Assembly: GCA_021613375.1 (NCBI GenBank)
Contig: CM038711.1
Coordinates: 20,329,194 to 20,393,193, forward strand
DNA: 64,000 nucleotides
Direction: 5' to 3'
From: Megaleporinus macrocephalus
Lineage: Eukaryota > Chordata > Actinopteri > Characiformes > Anostomidae
Shown: piece after piece, positions 12,803 through 26,026 of the stretch
Numbering within the stretch: position 1 is the first letter of the stretch
How the letters are laid out: the number at the start of each line of letters is the position of its first letter
The notes under the pieces: generated by a model
Database searches by the model: none
What the model was told of the DNA's origin: nothing
Seen by the model: the letters and a program-made list of their open reading frames with translations, nothing else
Position numbers and translations under genes: made by a program

Positions 12803-15748
12803 GACAGTACATGTGAGCAGGTTTGTGGGTTACTAGATCACTGCGGTAAAGGGATCCAGCCACAGAAGCAGTGACAGTGTCTGAAGTAACACAGTCAGCA
12901 GCTTCCTAGCAGTGGCATCAAGTGTCCGTCTCCTCAGTAGCCAGCAACAGCAGTAGGACAGTGGAGGCAATCCAGTCTGTCTCCACTTCTTACTACTGTA
13001 ATTATTAATAGACGTGCACGCTTGCTTTACGCTGTAGGAGTCAGCAGGACGGGCACAGAGCCTTAGGCAGACTTTTGTTCTGCAGTACAAAATAGGCCAG
13101 TCTGGCATTAAGAAAACACAGGAGGAGGACCGTGCTTCTATAACTGATTAGTTCATTATCTTTTCATTTGATTATTTGACTTCTGACAAAGCATTCTTTT
13201 CTTTGTAGTGTCATCACACTTTGCTCCATCTTAGCGCCTTCATACACAGATCTGTCTATGCAACAAATGATTCTCTAGTATACTATAGAATGTAGGGTAC
13301 TGGAGGCCATAAGGCTTGTATACATTGTACAGTGATCAAAATGTTCTATCAAAAGTTCCACTTTATACGCAATTTTGAAGACAGACTCTTGATTGGTGCT
13401 GGGTGTCGTAACTATGTCACATCGTCTTTAGGAATTTGCTCATAGTTGATTGAAACACTGACTAATTAGCATTTTTCTTTTATTGATTTTTAAAATTTGC
13501 CTAAACAACTCTAAATGTTTGAACCACCTTCAGTGATAATGTGATGCAAAACTGTAATAAGGTGCACTGAAGAGAATGGGCATTCTATGAAATTCTTAAG
13601 CACCAATCAGCACCCCTCCCCCTGTCTCAAAGCTGTAGTGTTGTAACTTCAACAACGTAATTATAGTCACAATTTTTCTTATTTCAAATTTTTATTTTTA
13701 AATATTCTGATGGTACTGAATCGTGACCCCAGTAAATTGTAAATTGTTCCACTTGTCTCAGACATCTTCTCATACGGTGTATATAAATAATCTATTAGGC
13801 TTTTCCCATCATAGTCGAAATGGTTTCAATCATAGCTGTCGTCTTAATATCATGCCTGCAGTAGCATCTTAATACAAACAGTAACCCCAAACAGCAGCGC
13901 CATCTGAAGAACATATTTTATTGTTGATATCAGTGAACTATTAGTAAGTAGTTGGATGGTACAGAACACTTTATTTTATTGTTGCCTGGAGAAACTTCAA
14001 AGAGACTTAAAGGCCAGACCACATCCACCCTAAACTGTTACCATCAGACAAAAGGAAGTACACAATAAATTGTGGTCCAGAATGTTTTCTCTTGATGATG
14101 ATTAATTTAATCATCCTGATTTTCCTAGTGTTGGAGCTTATGCTTGGCTATAGATGGAAAACGGCAGGCCAACCCTTCCTGCCGGGTAATCCTTTGCCCC
14201 CTAGCCCAAATGATATATGACTCTGCAATAACCTTGCGAAGTGATATATAGCCTCAGAGTCAATAAGCTTTTCTCTGCTTCCAAAACAGAACATTATGAA
14301 GTGTTAACCCTCCGTCAATAAGCTACCTTATACTACCATAACACAGTGCTCAGAGGTGGAACCCTTAAGTCAATAAGCCACCACATCTACAATAATATCT
14401 CTGGCCCAGTCACTGGACACTGAAATTTCAAACTGAAATGGGATGTGGATGTGGAATGCGATGATACGCTTCTGCTGCTACAGGCTGAGTATTTCATATT
14501 TGTTGAAAATTCCACAAGGCGATACTGTCAGGTGAAGTCAGAAGCATCGCAAGGGTTTTTGGCCTGTTCACTTAGAGTAGGTGTGCTTAGTAGCGCTTTA
14601 TTTAAAGTCTAACTACATTGCAGCTTCATAGTAAATACTATAGTCGTGCTTTGAGTGTTGGCCTCACCGAATCTGTTCTGTTCTGCTGTAGTTGCAGTGC
14701 ATTGGATAATGGCTAGCCAAGCTTGTTCCTCGGCACGCAAGAAGTATTGTGCTACAAAATGACATCATCCTGTAACAGAGAGAATGACTAGAACTAGGCA
14801 TTTTAGGTTAGCTGGGACATTTTAGGTAGCTGAAAGTGTTTTCTGTGGATTTTGGCCTGTGGATTTTGCACAAAAAGCTACATAACACACTGAAGCAGAG
14901 TGGAAAATCAGAACAGCATCATCAGTCCCATTACATTATTTGGAAATTCGAAATCAACGAGGTTTCTTATTTTGCACAAAGATTTTTTAAAGTGTAACAA
15001 AATAAATAACAATAACAAAATAACACTTACTCAAGTAAAACTGTATCAGTGATATTCTGTATGTATGTGTGTGTGTATAGAGGCAATACGTTTAAGGGCA
15101 TAGGAATCTGATATGTGGGGCTGTATATGGAACCTATGCAGAACCTTACAAATTGCATGACCTGGGAATGTTGCCTCATAACACTGTGTTATGTGTTAAA
15201 ACGGAACATTTGACGGTCACTTTAATTTGATACTCCTTATGTCACTATAATGTCATTTACTTGATAAAATATTTTGATTGTTGACAAGAATGTAAATATT
15301 CTAGTTTTGCTTTATAACTACATTATTTATTGCTTATACGTGTATTATGTTATGTGCCTGAAATACACGCTGCACACAGAAATTGGGATTTGTGCATATT
15401 TCAGTCTGCTGACTGTCACTAGAGAGTTTTATCTTGGTACTAGAGAAAACACCTGAGAAAGAAAGAGATAAAGAGAGAGCATGGGTGAGCTATTGCACAG
15501 TATTAAGTATTAATGCAAAGCTGTAAAAAGTCAGAAGCAAGCTGTAATGTTTTGACCTGTCTGTCGTTCTTGTCACATGTCACATTGTACTAGAACAGCC
15601 CTTCCACTTGGTGTGTTTCCCAGAATGCCATGTTCCAGAGAAAGTAGAAAGTAGAGGAAATCCATGTAGTAGGCCTTGTGTGACTAATCCTGAGAACAAT
15701 GTTCAAAATCTCTGCTCAGTCTGCCCTTTGGGCTTTAGCTACCTTGGC
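12803..15748. other. Unannotated intronic DNA
   Basis: AT-rich DNA without a recognised exon, RNA gene or defined transposon end. Open frames are short and non-coding in character. Confidence 0.5.
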
Positions 15749-15810
<62 letters not shown>

Positions 15811-15850
15811 TTTTTTTTTATTTTTTTTTTTTTTATTTTTTTTTTTTTTT
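15749..15850. repeat. (AT)n microsatellite followed by T-rich tract
   Basis: AT dinucleotides to about 15806, broken by one GT, then a run of T with single A interruptions. It abuts the target site of the hAT element that starts at 15862. Confidence 0.9.
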
Positions 15851-15861
15851 TACATTTTCAG

Positions 15862-17136
15862 TAGGGCTAAAACGATTCCTCGAGGAATTCGACTAACTCG
15901 ATTACAAAAATCGAAGATTCGTTTAATCCATACAACCATATACAGCGCGCTGTTTCGCACGGATGACTTTTACTTTTGCACAGCGCGCGCTTACGGTGTT
16001 GCCAGGTGACACGAAGGAGACGTTGTTTGATGGCGCGGATTGTAAAATAGAGAAAAAGAGAGAAAATAAGGAGAAACGAACAGAAGAGATGGACCAGAGA
16101 AAACCATACACAGTGTACAAAGTCTACTGTAAAACCGAACTAGCCGAGGGAGCCGTTACTGAGCGCCAACCTGAAGTAAGACGTGGCTGAAGTTAGCTTC
16201 TTATGTAAATTCCGCCTTTCCACCTTAAATGATGCAGCAGTTAGAGGCGGCAGAATGTAACTTCTATACAATTTAAGGTGGAACGATGTATTCAAATAAT
16301 AAGCTAACTTAAGAAAGCAAGCAACTGAGATTTCCCAGCAAACTGATAGCGAGTCTGAGTTTTACGGTTACCCCCAGCCGAGCACCACATCAGTGTTTCA
16401 GCGTTTCAGCACGTCCCGTACAGTCCCACACAGTAACCATAACATTTAGCCTAAATCAGTGTGATGGTGAGTGAAGATGAAGGCTAGTAAAGCGTGTATG
16501 TTAGTTGTGGTTATATGTAAAGGCTAGTTAAGAAAGTATGTCAGTGTGATGGCGAGTTATGTCCGCAAATGATATAAGCTTTGCTTAAGAACATAACCAC
16601 AGAAAATAAAAGTCTGAACTTTATTCACTTTACCGTTTTGGTTATTGTTACAAACAAACACACCCTCACAGAAACATACACCCCTCACACACACTTTTCC
16701 CTCACAGTGATGCATAAAATACACATTAAACTAAATATCAGGTGGTGTTTGTAGCAATTTGGAGCCTAAAAGCACCAAATCCAATACAGCAATATGTTTA
16801 GTTTGTATGCACTAAGTGGGTCAGCAAGTGTAGAGCAAGCTTCAGCATAGTAAATGAGTGTACAGTAGGCAGTCTTATGAACTTATAGTATGATACATAG
16901 CTCTAGTAATACATTTCAATAATAGTAATAATATTAATTTCAATAATAGTAATTTCTTTTAAACTGTACTATATGCAATTTAAGAAATCTTAAGAAACAT
17001 GTCTTATTTTATCTTATATATTTATTATTGCTTTTTAATTAAAAAAAAAATATGTATTTTATCAGATTACTCGATTAATCGTTGGAATAATTGATAGAAC
17101 ACTTGATTACTAAAATAATCGATAGCTGCAGCCCTA
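15862..17136. mobile_element. Non-autonomous hAT element, copy 1 (1275 bp, 8-bp TSD)
   Basis: The element starts TAGGGCTAAAACGATT and ends GATAGCTGCAGCCCTA, so the ends form a short imperfect inverted repeat (TAGGGCTGCAGC at the reverse-complemented right end). It is flanked by an exact 8-bp duplication ATTTTCAG at 15854-15861 and 17137-17144, the hAT hallmark. Subterminal ACTCGATTA/AATCGAT motifs occur at both ends. No hAT transposase frame is visible; the best frame (75 codons at 15963-16190) is short. A deleted sister copy is at 38436. Confidence 0.88.
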
Positions 17137-17144
17137 ATTTTCAG

Positions 17145-18764
17145 TATTTCTATGTTTCAGTAAATCCTGCATAGCATGCTCAGGAATTTCTATCTAAACG
17201 GTAATCGCCAGCAGTATTATAAAGTATTACATAATATAATACTAATTTAGTGTTGTACCGATACCGTTATCGATATTGCCACTAATACTGGCAGTAACGG
17301 CGATAGGGATACTGATAACAATGACAGACAACACAAAGCAATTTCTAATGCATGCACGCAACAACAGCAGTAAGGATGAGAAATCTGTAACAGCTGTATT
17401 TTGTAATAAAAACATGCTAGAATAGCAGCCCTCGAGCTGGGGTGCACCTCCGTTCATATCACTTAGTAGTGTGGTCTCACTTTAGCCAAGAAAAGACACT
17501 AAAGCTGCTGGGTGATTACATGTTCACACCAAAGGTTTATCTTTATATTGTTCTGTTTTAGGTACTTTGCATCATAAACATATGATACCTTTTAACAAAA
17601 ATTAGATTTTTCTAAGCATCTAATATCCACTTATATTTCACTGAACATTCTCCCCAAAGTGCAGATTCTAAACTTACACAAGAGACATTACATCATAGAC
17701 TGCTTATTCAAACACTAGTGATGGCTTTCTTGATAAAATGTATTTCTGGCTACTGCTATGCTGCGAATTCGTTTATCAAAGTACACTGCGTGTGAAGTTT
17801 CATTTACATGCAAAACAAACCACTGTTTGCAGCAATATCAGTAACATCAGTAACATTAGCACTGGAGCATGCCTTCAGCAATCTGCTTGAGAGAGAACTG
17901 TGGATGAGACTCCACTGGAACAAGAATCTGTTAGTTGTATGAACAAAAGCAAGAGTGAGAAGCTACTGTTGAAGTAACCTGATTTCCCCTATTGTTTGAT
18001 GTTCAGGTTCTTATTAAATTATTTTCAGTGATAAATACATTCTAATGAAGCTTTTTTGTTCAGTCATGTAGATATAACAAAATTCCCAGCTTTCACAGTT
18101 TTATTACAGCAAGTCAGACAAATGTAATTAATTACTGTTTTGATTATTTGTCAACGGCAGTAATTATGCAATTATGTAATTACTACTGTTTAGTATGACT
18201 CCTATTAACGGATAAGAATTCTGAGGATTAAGTGACAAGAATAGTCTGCATGCCCTCAGCCGGGGTGCTCTGTTTTCATATAGGAGCTGTTTCAGAAGAT
18301 CCCCGCAGTTTCTCTTTAACTGAGCTGGTTTTGTGTACAGTGCTTTGTACCTTTCAGGATTTTCAGGGATTCCACAGGCGTCCTTTGTTCATGTGTTCCA
18401 CTTGATCTTGCTCAGTGTTTCACAGCCGCATGGAGCTCGTGTGAGGGTGTTCTGTGGTAATTGAAGGATTTTGCTGCTCCAGACTGGAGTAATTTGATAA
18501 GAGCCTCAGTAATGTTGTTATGCCTCTCAGATTCAGAAGGTGTGTGCGTGTGTGTGTGTGAGGGGGTTTCTAAGCCCATCCTGGAACCTCTTTTGACTTG
18601 CTGTCTTCTCGTAACCTCCCCGTTTGCGTTAATGCGAGGTTGCCGGGGAAACGCACTGAATAAGAGTGGTTACAGTGATTAGTCATATGCTGTGACTATA
18701 TGAGGTCCAGCTGATGGTGATGTGATTGATGGGACTGAAAGAAAGAGGATCTGTCGCACACTGG

Positions 18765-18827
<63 letters not shown>

Positions 18828-20198
18828 GAGTGAGAGAAGTGTGGTCCCTTCATCAGCTGTAAGTGCTCTGTGCATTAGCCTCTGATCTCTCAGATCTACT
18901 TCAGAACACTACACTAATTAACCTGATGTTTACTGCATACTATGTGAAAACACACATCATCAGCAGCAGCCACCCCCGTGTTGATTTATGTAAGAGTAAT
19001 GATGAAAATTCTCAGCTGTAAAATGAAAGACAACATTCAGGACGATGAAGAAGACCCTAAAAAGTGGACAACAAGTAGAAACAGTGTATATAAAATAAAC
19101 ATACTACATTTGTGTGAATAGTTAGGCTACAATATGTGCCATGAAATCAAATGTCATCTACAGTAAAGAACAGTTAGTCATTCAGTGCAAGGAATTCCAC
19201 TGTTTGTTACCTGTGCTAGTGCTCGCAACAACTATTTATCACTTGGTATCTACCTGTATAGAGACGTCATGTGTTGTATCCCCCATTAAGTCACTTGTTT
19301 AATAAAATAAAGTCTCTTTACATTTCTTTCACACTAAAATTGAGCAAAAATATTTGGTGGCTGAAGTTTTTTTTGCTCAGTCACAATAGGGTGGTTAAAG
19401 TGATTAAAAAGTGAAAAACAGGACATCACAAGACGCGGTACCTTTCCAAAACCCAAATACAGGATAGATCATACTAACATGTTTAGACACTGGATGGAGG
19501 GTGAAAACATATTGTTGCTATTGGGACAAAACTTTGTATGTCTGAAACACTTGTACTATTATGCAAAGTATGCATTATTTTAAGGAGCCTTTATTCCCAG
19601 CAATGAAAATTAAAGTACAGCAAAGAGTAGTTCATGCTTTTAAATCATTTAAAAAAGTCTTTATTTATTGTACTACACAAGAGCAGAATGATTAGCTGAT
19701 GTGTGGTTACTGTGCTAAAATTATTTTACTGCATTTGAAATCATTTAGAAAATATTTTTTCTCTGTAATCCTAATCACAAAAGATGTAGCATCAATGTCT
19801 ATGTTTAAAAATGCTTATGCTCTGGCCGGGGCCCACTGTACACAGAAAATATTGGATAGTGGCTCTGGCCAACAATTCCCATATTTTTATTTTGGAAGTG
19901 GTGATGAACCATAGAAATAGAAAATGACAGTATAATAGAACCTCTAATAATCCATACGTGAAATATCCAGTTATACATAACTTGTTCTGTTATGTTAAAG
20001 TTTTCATATTTAATAATATAATATATATAATATATACATATTTCCTGTATAAGCAGTGCTTGGATAACTAACAGTGATAAGATTCTAAACCTTTGAACAG
20101 TTGTGGAGATTTCTTTTATTTCTTCACAACATATAAACCACTGCTCTGTGGTCGAACCAGCGTTCTGTCTGTTTCTGTTTTTCTCTCAACCCATGCAG
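17145..20198. other. Unannotated intronic DNA
   Basis: No exon recognised. Contains the (TG)n run annotated separately. Otherwise AT-rich and without defined element ends. Confidence 0.5.
18769..18825. repeat. (TG)n microsatellite
   Basis: Uninterrupted TG dinucleotide run of about 28 units. Confidence 0.95.
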
Positions 20199-20434
20199 AA
20201 TGGGCGGACCCCCAGACTTCCCTCACTCCCTCAGGCCAGCCCTGACTCTGACCTGCGTGTCTGGTCGGCTGGCTCCCGCCTCCCCTTCACCCGCACTGGC
20301 TCTCCAGCAGGCCGAGCCACCTCCCTCCAGCCCCTGAGCAGCTTTAATAACATACACTGCTCTGCTCTCTGCGGGGGTCCAGCCTTTCAGTCTAATGGAA
20401 GGAGACAGGCAGGCAGACCCAGACTCCTGCTATG
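20199..20434 (+). other. Exon-like GC-rich island, function unknown
   Basis: A strong acceptor-like sequence (TTTCTGTTTTTCTCTCAACC then CATGCAG) precedes a GC-rich stretch that stays open in frame AAT GGG CGG ACC CCC for about 78 codons, to TAA at 20439-20441. A moderate donor-like GTGCGT occurs at 20435. The predicted peptide is Pro/Ser/Arg-rich (starts NGRTPRLPSLPQ) and I recognise no family. It is not the missing PAR-6 PB1 region. It may be an alternative or lineage-specific exon on the same strand as pard6a, a non-coding RNA exon, or chance. Confidence 0.25.
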
Positions 20435-20441
20435 TGCGTAA

Positions 20442-23400
20442 CATACGATATAAGAGAGACATGAAGACGAACCAAGTCCTACCAGCACACAGAGATGTAG
20501 ACAAATAGTACTATACAAAAGTTTGGAACCACAGTTTAACTGGTTTTTATTGCAGATACACGTAGAACATCATTCTAATCCAATTCTAGTGCTCAAATTA
20601 TGGTAGTTTATATATTGTGAAGAAAGAAAACGTTAAAATGTTAAAACGTTTAGAATCTTCTTATATTACTGTTAGACCTGTAGATTCCAAGAGTAATGTC
20701 ATAATAATAAAATACAGTATGTGGAATTCTTTGTATTACAGACATATTAGTCAAATCTCAGGAACCTGACAAAAAATTACAAATAAAATTACAGTTGCAG
20801 TGTATTACATCTCATACAAAACAATAAGTACTTTTTAAATAGAATGATCTGAAATACGTGCTGTCTAGTTTCTGATGTTTAAAATTACATTTTGCACATA
20901 CAAAACCAAAATATATTTACATATTAAGTGATTTTAACTGATTTAAACTTTATTTTGGTAGTAAATTAACCTAAAGTATCTGTACTAATCAGCCAGAACC
21001 TCATTGTTCCCATCACTGTCAGAGGCTTTGGTTATTTGTTAGGCTCAGGTGAGATTTAGTGTTTTTGAGTTCATCATAACTAAATATTATTATTAAATTA
21101 TCTCGCAATTAATCTTTTCGCTGTTAATTTGAATTTTGCGTACTGAGGATCTGATGAAAGCTGTTATTGTTGCTGCAAGGTGGGAATGCACAACTGGAAC
21201 TGACTTACATCAGTTTTTGTTCGAAACACATAATCAGTAAAGGTTTATCATATTCAGGGTTTTTTGGCCAATAAAATAAATAAATAAATAGAATATTTCA
21301 AAAATGCATACAGTTCAGCGGATCATTCAGTCCGTCAAATGGCTACTTAAAATGTCCATCCCCGGACAGAATTGGGTTTTGGTTTAGTATTTCAGAGACA
21401 GTCTATAGTGTGGTGCTGAGGATGAATAGGAACATGGTTAAGAGCTACACCGTTCAAAATCCATATACAAATATAGCTGCGAACACATCAAAGTAAACAC
21501 GTGTGCACACAAACACAGCTACACACTTGCCTCTTTTGTCCTTGCCAGAATCGTTGCGTCAGGCTGTGCATCTGCTGATGAGTATGTGTCACTTCTTATT
21601 AGTGCTGGGGTCAGGGGTCAGGGTGCGCCTGACTATGGCTACCCTCCAACCCCAACCCCCACCCACTGCTATCCAGCAGCCCACCAGAGCACAGTGATAA
21701 TGAATTAGAGACGAAGAGCTCAGTGTAATAATCTGGGGCCGGCCCCTCTGTGGGTCTGCCTGGGCATGTGGTCAAACAGCCTAATTAATCTAATTCCCCC
21801 TCATCAGCTGTTTAGAAACAGCCACTCATTGTTGGGCAGTATGTGGAATATGATGACGCAGATGGCTGGAAATCGTGCTGAGAAGGCGCAAAGCCTTGGA
21901 CGTAAGCTGGTGGGTGAAGGTGCTTTTAGAACGATGAAACAGTGCAGTTTAATAATAGACTGTAGAGATCATAGTAATGTATTTATAATTTGTTCATTAC
22001 ACACAAGTTTCTGTGCTGCCCCTGCTTTTGTGGAGCCCTAGCACAGGCAAATGATTGTGCTGGTAGCTCACAGTGAGGCCCTCCTCCTATTGTGAGAGGA
22101 CATATTGATTAGTTCTGTTCTCTGCTTTGTTGTTGGATCACAGTTCTAGAAATATACACACACATTTATGCAGTTGTATTTAAAAGATTGTGCACTTCTG
22201 GTCAGTTGACACTTTGTTTATTTTCTAAGTGTAAATACAATAACAAGTACTCTACAGAGTACAAATCCAGTTTCATTGAAATGCTAGTTGTAATGCATAA
22301 AATGTGTGAAGGTTACAGAACCTTTTATGTTTTATTTTTGTCCAATATTTTAATATTTTTTTATTTAATAAATAAAAAAACATGCACTAAAATATGCAGA
22401 ACATGTCATGTTTAATAGTGTTCTTTGTAAAAGATGTGTGAGCTTATTTTCATGTAGAAAATCAACAAAACATGTAATTTGACCGAGTACTCAAATGTTT
22501 GTGTGCACGTTGGACTGAGCATGCAGTGACTTCTGGTGGAGCAACAATAGTTTTATTATCATCTGCGTAATAAAAACATTTTCAAATTTCTCATTTGGAA
22601 TGTAGACAGTTCTTCATTCTGTAAACAGATTTAAATCCAGGTGCTCAGACCATTTCAAAAGAAACAGGTTTGATCAGTCCATCTCACCGGTAGTGTTTGG
22701 GGGGTGGGGGATGGGGGTGCTCACAATAAGAGTCCTTAGCAGAATAAGCTCATGAATAAATGCTGAAGAATAAACAATGTGAAACCAACAAGCAGTCTAT
22801 TAGTTTTCTACTAGACTGCGTCACAAAACTGCTCCTTTTTCTCCTTTTTTCATTCCGCTGGTTTTAGCTGCCCAGGCTTGTTTAAGGAAAGTGTAGGTTT
22901 AGCTAATCTTTACTTTGTCTGATAGTTATTGGTTTTCTATAATATATTATGTTTAACTCACATGGTTCATGACCAGGATGACTAATACAAGAGAGTATAT
23001 ATTCTAAAATATTCCAGCCAGAACAGCCATCTTCTTGTGCACGTTAGTGTGAAGCTGGTGTGAATAAATGAATGTTGTAATTTTCGAGGTGGTAACTGTC
23101 TTTTGAATAGAACAGGAGAAACAGGCACAACAACCCACGACTTGCTGTTGCATATGAGCTGATTTGAATTAGCTATCAGATTTTAGTCTCATCAGCTGGA
23201 CACACATTTGACTATCGAGTGTAAATGCATGCAGTAAAAATCTTACAGGTTACAGTTCAGATACAAGTCACATGAAATGCCCAGGTGTGAACAGGGTCTT
23301 GCTGGGCCTAACATTATTAACCTGGAAAATAGCCATAACCTGAAATACTTCCACACCACAACATTTACATTTTTAGTCTCGTAAAGCAGCTGCAAAACAA

Positions 23401-23952
23401 ATGACTAAAGTTTATCCACTAGTTTTATTTTGTGGTCTGTAACTCCATGTAATCATAAGTTTGATAGTGTAAAAGCATTACCTTAAGCTGATGTTCTATG
23501 ACTTTGTGTTTTTAGTTATAGAAGAGCAGAGCTTTTAACTAATGTTGGGCTACTTGGCCAAAATAATGCATGTTTTTGATTTTTACCCTTCTACAAATAT
23601 TATCTCAAATATTATATAGTCCCAAATTCTTCATTCTATTAGGGTTTATATGTTGTCGCCAGCAGAGATTGACATAAATAATATTCTATATAGGCATCAG
23701 CCCATAATTCCTAAATGTGTAATACACATTACAGTGAAAACATGAAAAAGCAGTTTGGTATAACTATGCTAGAAAAAATTCTTTTTATTTTTTTGTTCTG
23801 CATGACAATCCGTTATGTATAAATCCAGTCTTAGTTTTACTTTGTTGTCTTTTCTCTTTTAATTTAGCTGTGGTTAAGGTTTTGCTGCTCTCTCTGCACA
23901 AGTGGGAAACTGTCCTCGACAAACTGAATATTGATCTTTAGAGGATTCAATA
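20442..23952. other. Unannotated intronic DNA
   Basis: AT-rich. Contains a small (AATA)n tract near 21270-21292 and the repeat copy at 22724. No exon recognised. Confidence 0.5.
22724..22780. repeat. Dispersed repeat fragment, copy 1
   Basis: ACAATAAGAGTCCTTA, AGAATAA, CTCATG and ATAAATGCTGAAGAA occur in the same order and spacing at 25493-25550, with only a few substitutions over about 55 bp. Family unknown. Confidence 0.6.
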
Positions 23953-24309
23953 CTGTGCAAATGTCTTGAGCACCTGAGCACCTAAGAAAATGTGATTAGA
24001 AAAAGCTCCTTTTCTTACAATACGAGTTTATTTACTCAGAAAAACACATATGCTAGAATAAATACAAATAATGTTAACTAGTGAATTATGTGTCTGTGTG
24101 TTCACGTAACCTTTTCCAGGTTCTCTTCATAGCAGAACAGTATTAATTATAGTCATCGTTCAGTACCTGGTTTGATTAATTAGTTCATTAAATTAAATCA
24201 AGTGTGGTGCTGATCACACATTGATTATTAAATCCATGTGATTTACTGGAGGCTTTCAGGATGAAACAGCTTTAAATGATATGATTTAGTGCCTAAAACA
24301 TTTGCACAG
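23953..24309. mobile_element. Tc1/mariner-type MITE (about 357 bp, TA target)
   Basis: The left end is CTGTGCAAATGTCTTGAGCA; the right end reverse-complemented is CTGTGCAAATGTTTTAGGCA. Both are flanked by TA (23951-23952 and 24310-24311). The inverted repeat, the TA target and the lack of any transposase frame fit a non-autonomous mariner-type element. Confidence 0.75.
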
Positions 24310-24371
24310 TACTGTATGTATAAGTACTACTAGTAGTAGTATTAGTAGTAGTATTTTATACAGTTTAATCA

Positions 24372-24373
<2 letters not shown>

Positions 24374-24433
<60 letters not shown>
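24374..24433. repeat. (CA)n microsatellite
   Basis: CA dinucleotide run with one G interruption near its right end. Confidence 0.95.
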
Positions 24434-25954
24434 TCTGAGTGAAGGTGTTGATGACTTCCTGTCCTGTCTTCCCCAGGAGGCTGTTCTTCCCTTTTCTCTC
24501 GTTCTGTCTCTCTCTGAGGACCTGCTCTCTCTCCTCTACGTTACCTCGCACTAAAGGAAGCCTAAGAAAGGCCCCTGTTTAACCGTTAGCTTAACCGTTC
24601 AGAGTGTTCAGACAACTCGAAATCGCTGTGACAGAGGCATTGATTAATCTGCCTCGCCTGTAATCTGATTCTGTCTGCTGACCTCTGTCCTTTTTACAAG
24701 GGACTGAGACAGATTTATTGCAATCGCTTTTTATTTTCATCCATTCATCCATCCCTACACCCGCCCTGCCATTATCGTGATTGAGTCCGTTCCGTTCTCA
24801 TGTGCTGGTGCTTCCTTATGACCTTATCACAGCATATCAACACAGTCGCTGGTCGGCATCTCTGTCAGCCATTTTCAGAGAAGAATGAAATTTATAGATT
24901 TGCTTTGCGGTGATGAACAGAGAGGGAAGTGTTGTGAGCTGCTACAGGTCAGTGCATATGAGAAAGTTTCAGATGAAGACACTAAGGTAATCGTAGCGTG
25001 TGCAGTGGTCTATAACGGTCGACTGAAGGTAATTTAGGGGTTGACGTTGACATTAACTCTGTATCTTGCGTTTGTGAACCGAGTGAGCTAACTAGTAAAC
25101 GGTTTTACATTTTTTAGGCTTACTCACATGATACTGAAATTTGAAGTCAGTATGTAAAGTAGCAGCATGTTTTATGGTTCTTACTAGTTTCTCAGATGCA
25201 AGATGAATGCTTGGCCAGCAGTGACTAATTGGTTCTTACTGGCTTAGGTGGGAGCTGATACAGGGGGCGCTAGTTCACATGACTTGTGTCTGTATTTTTT
25301 AATCTTTTGTATATTGTACATTATTCTAGATGCCAATATTGTTGCTAAACAATATTAGAATATTGGTGGTTTGGTGTGGTGGTTCATGCCCTGAAAAGCT
25401 ACAATATACAGAAATTATACACCCTGTGTCAAATGATATGTTTAGGTTTATGTATTTTATGTAAGTGAAAATGATTAACAATAAGAAAAAGGACAATAAG
25501 AGTCCTTACCAGAATAACCTCATGTATAAATGCTGAAGAACAAATAGTTTAACTAATGCAAACATTTTTTGAAAATTCTTTAATAAATTGGGGAAAAATA
25601 GAAAGATTTTATGTCCAGTATGTTAAACTAGCATATATTATTGAGTATTATTAAACAAATAAAAAGTACATTTTATAAAAAAAATGTCAAGTGTATACTC
25701 ACACAAAAAATCAACAAAACATGAAATTTGGCTGTATCAAGCGAAGCTGGTAAACTGAATGGAATGATTGTGTATTGTTAATCAATAATTACAGTATATT
25801 TAAAAATATTTTAGTATTTAAATATTGAATAAACATGTTGAAATACATTCTGGTGTCCTTATATATTGCAATGAACCATGATTCTTCATTTATCAGTGTT
25901 TCTAAAAGCTGTTAGAATATTGGGCCTTTTTATCTGTATGACCAACCTCTCTTT

Positions 25955-25958
<4 letters not shown>
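24434..25958. other. Unannotated 3' part of the presumed pard6a intron
   Basis: No exon recognised. Includes the dispersed repeat copy at 25493. Very AT-rich toward the right end. Confidence 0.5.
25493..25550. repeat. Dispersed repeat fragment, copy 2
   Basis: Second copy of the approximately 55-bp sequence at 22724. A second shared word (ATCAACAAAACATG) lies about 215 bp to the right here but about 265 bp to the left of copy 1, so the order of the two blocks is swapped. Confidence 0.6.

Positions 25959-26022
<64 letters not shown>
25959..26022. repeat. (TC)32 tract forming the pard6a acceptor polypyrimidine tract
   Basis: Pure TC dinucleotides run straight into TCACAG and the exon start at 26027. 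The microsatellite therefore serves as the polypyrimidine tract of the 3' splice site. Length variation here would directly alter the acceptor. Confidence 0.9.
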
Positions 26023-26025
<3 letters not shown>

Positions 26026-26026
26026 G

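Larger units (their letters stand above)
1..26026 (+). other. pard6a: Presumed large intron of pard6a (no coding exon found)
   Basis: No coding exon with homology I recognise occurs before the pard6a exon at 26027. That exon starts in phase 1, so at least one coding exon lies upstream. The PB1 domain, which in PAR-6 proteins precedes the semi-CRIB and PDZ, is not encoded anywhere here that I can see. The simplest reading is that the whole stretch is intronic, with the PB1 exons before base 1. The window opens with GTAAGA, which would fit a splice donor at base 1, but nothing upstream is visible to test this. Another gene nested in the stretch cannot be excluded. Confidence 0.55.
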
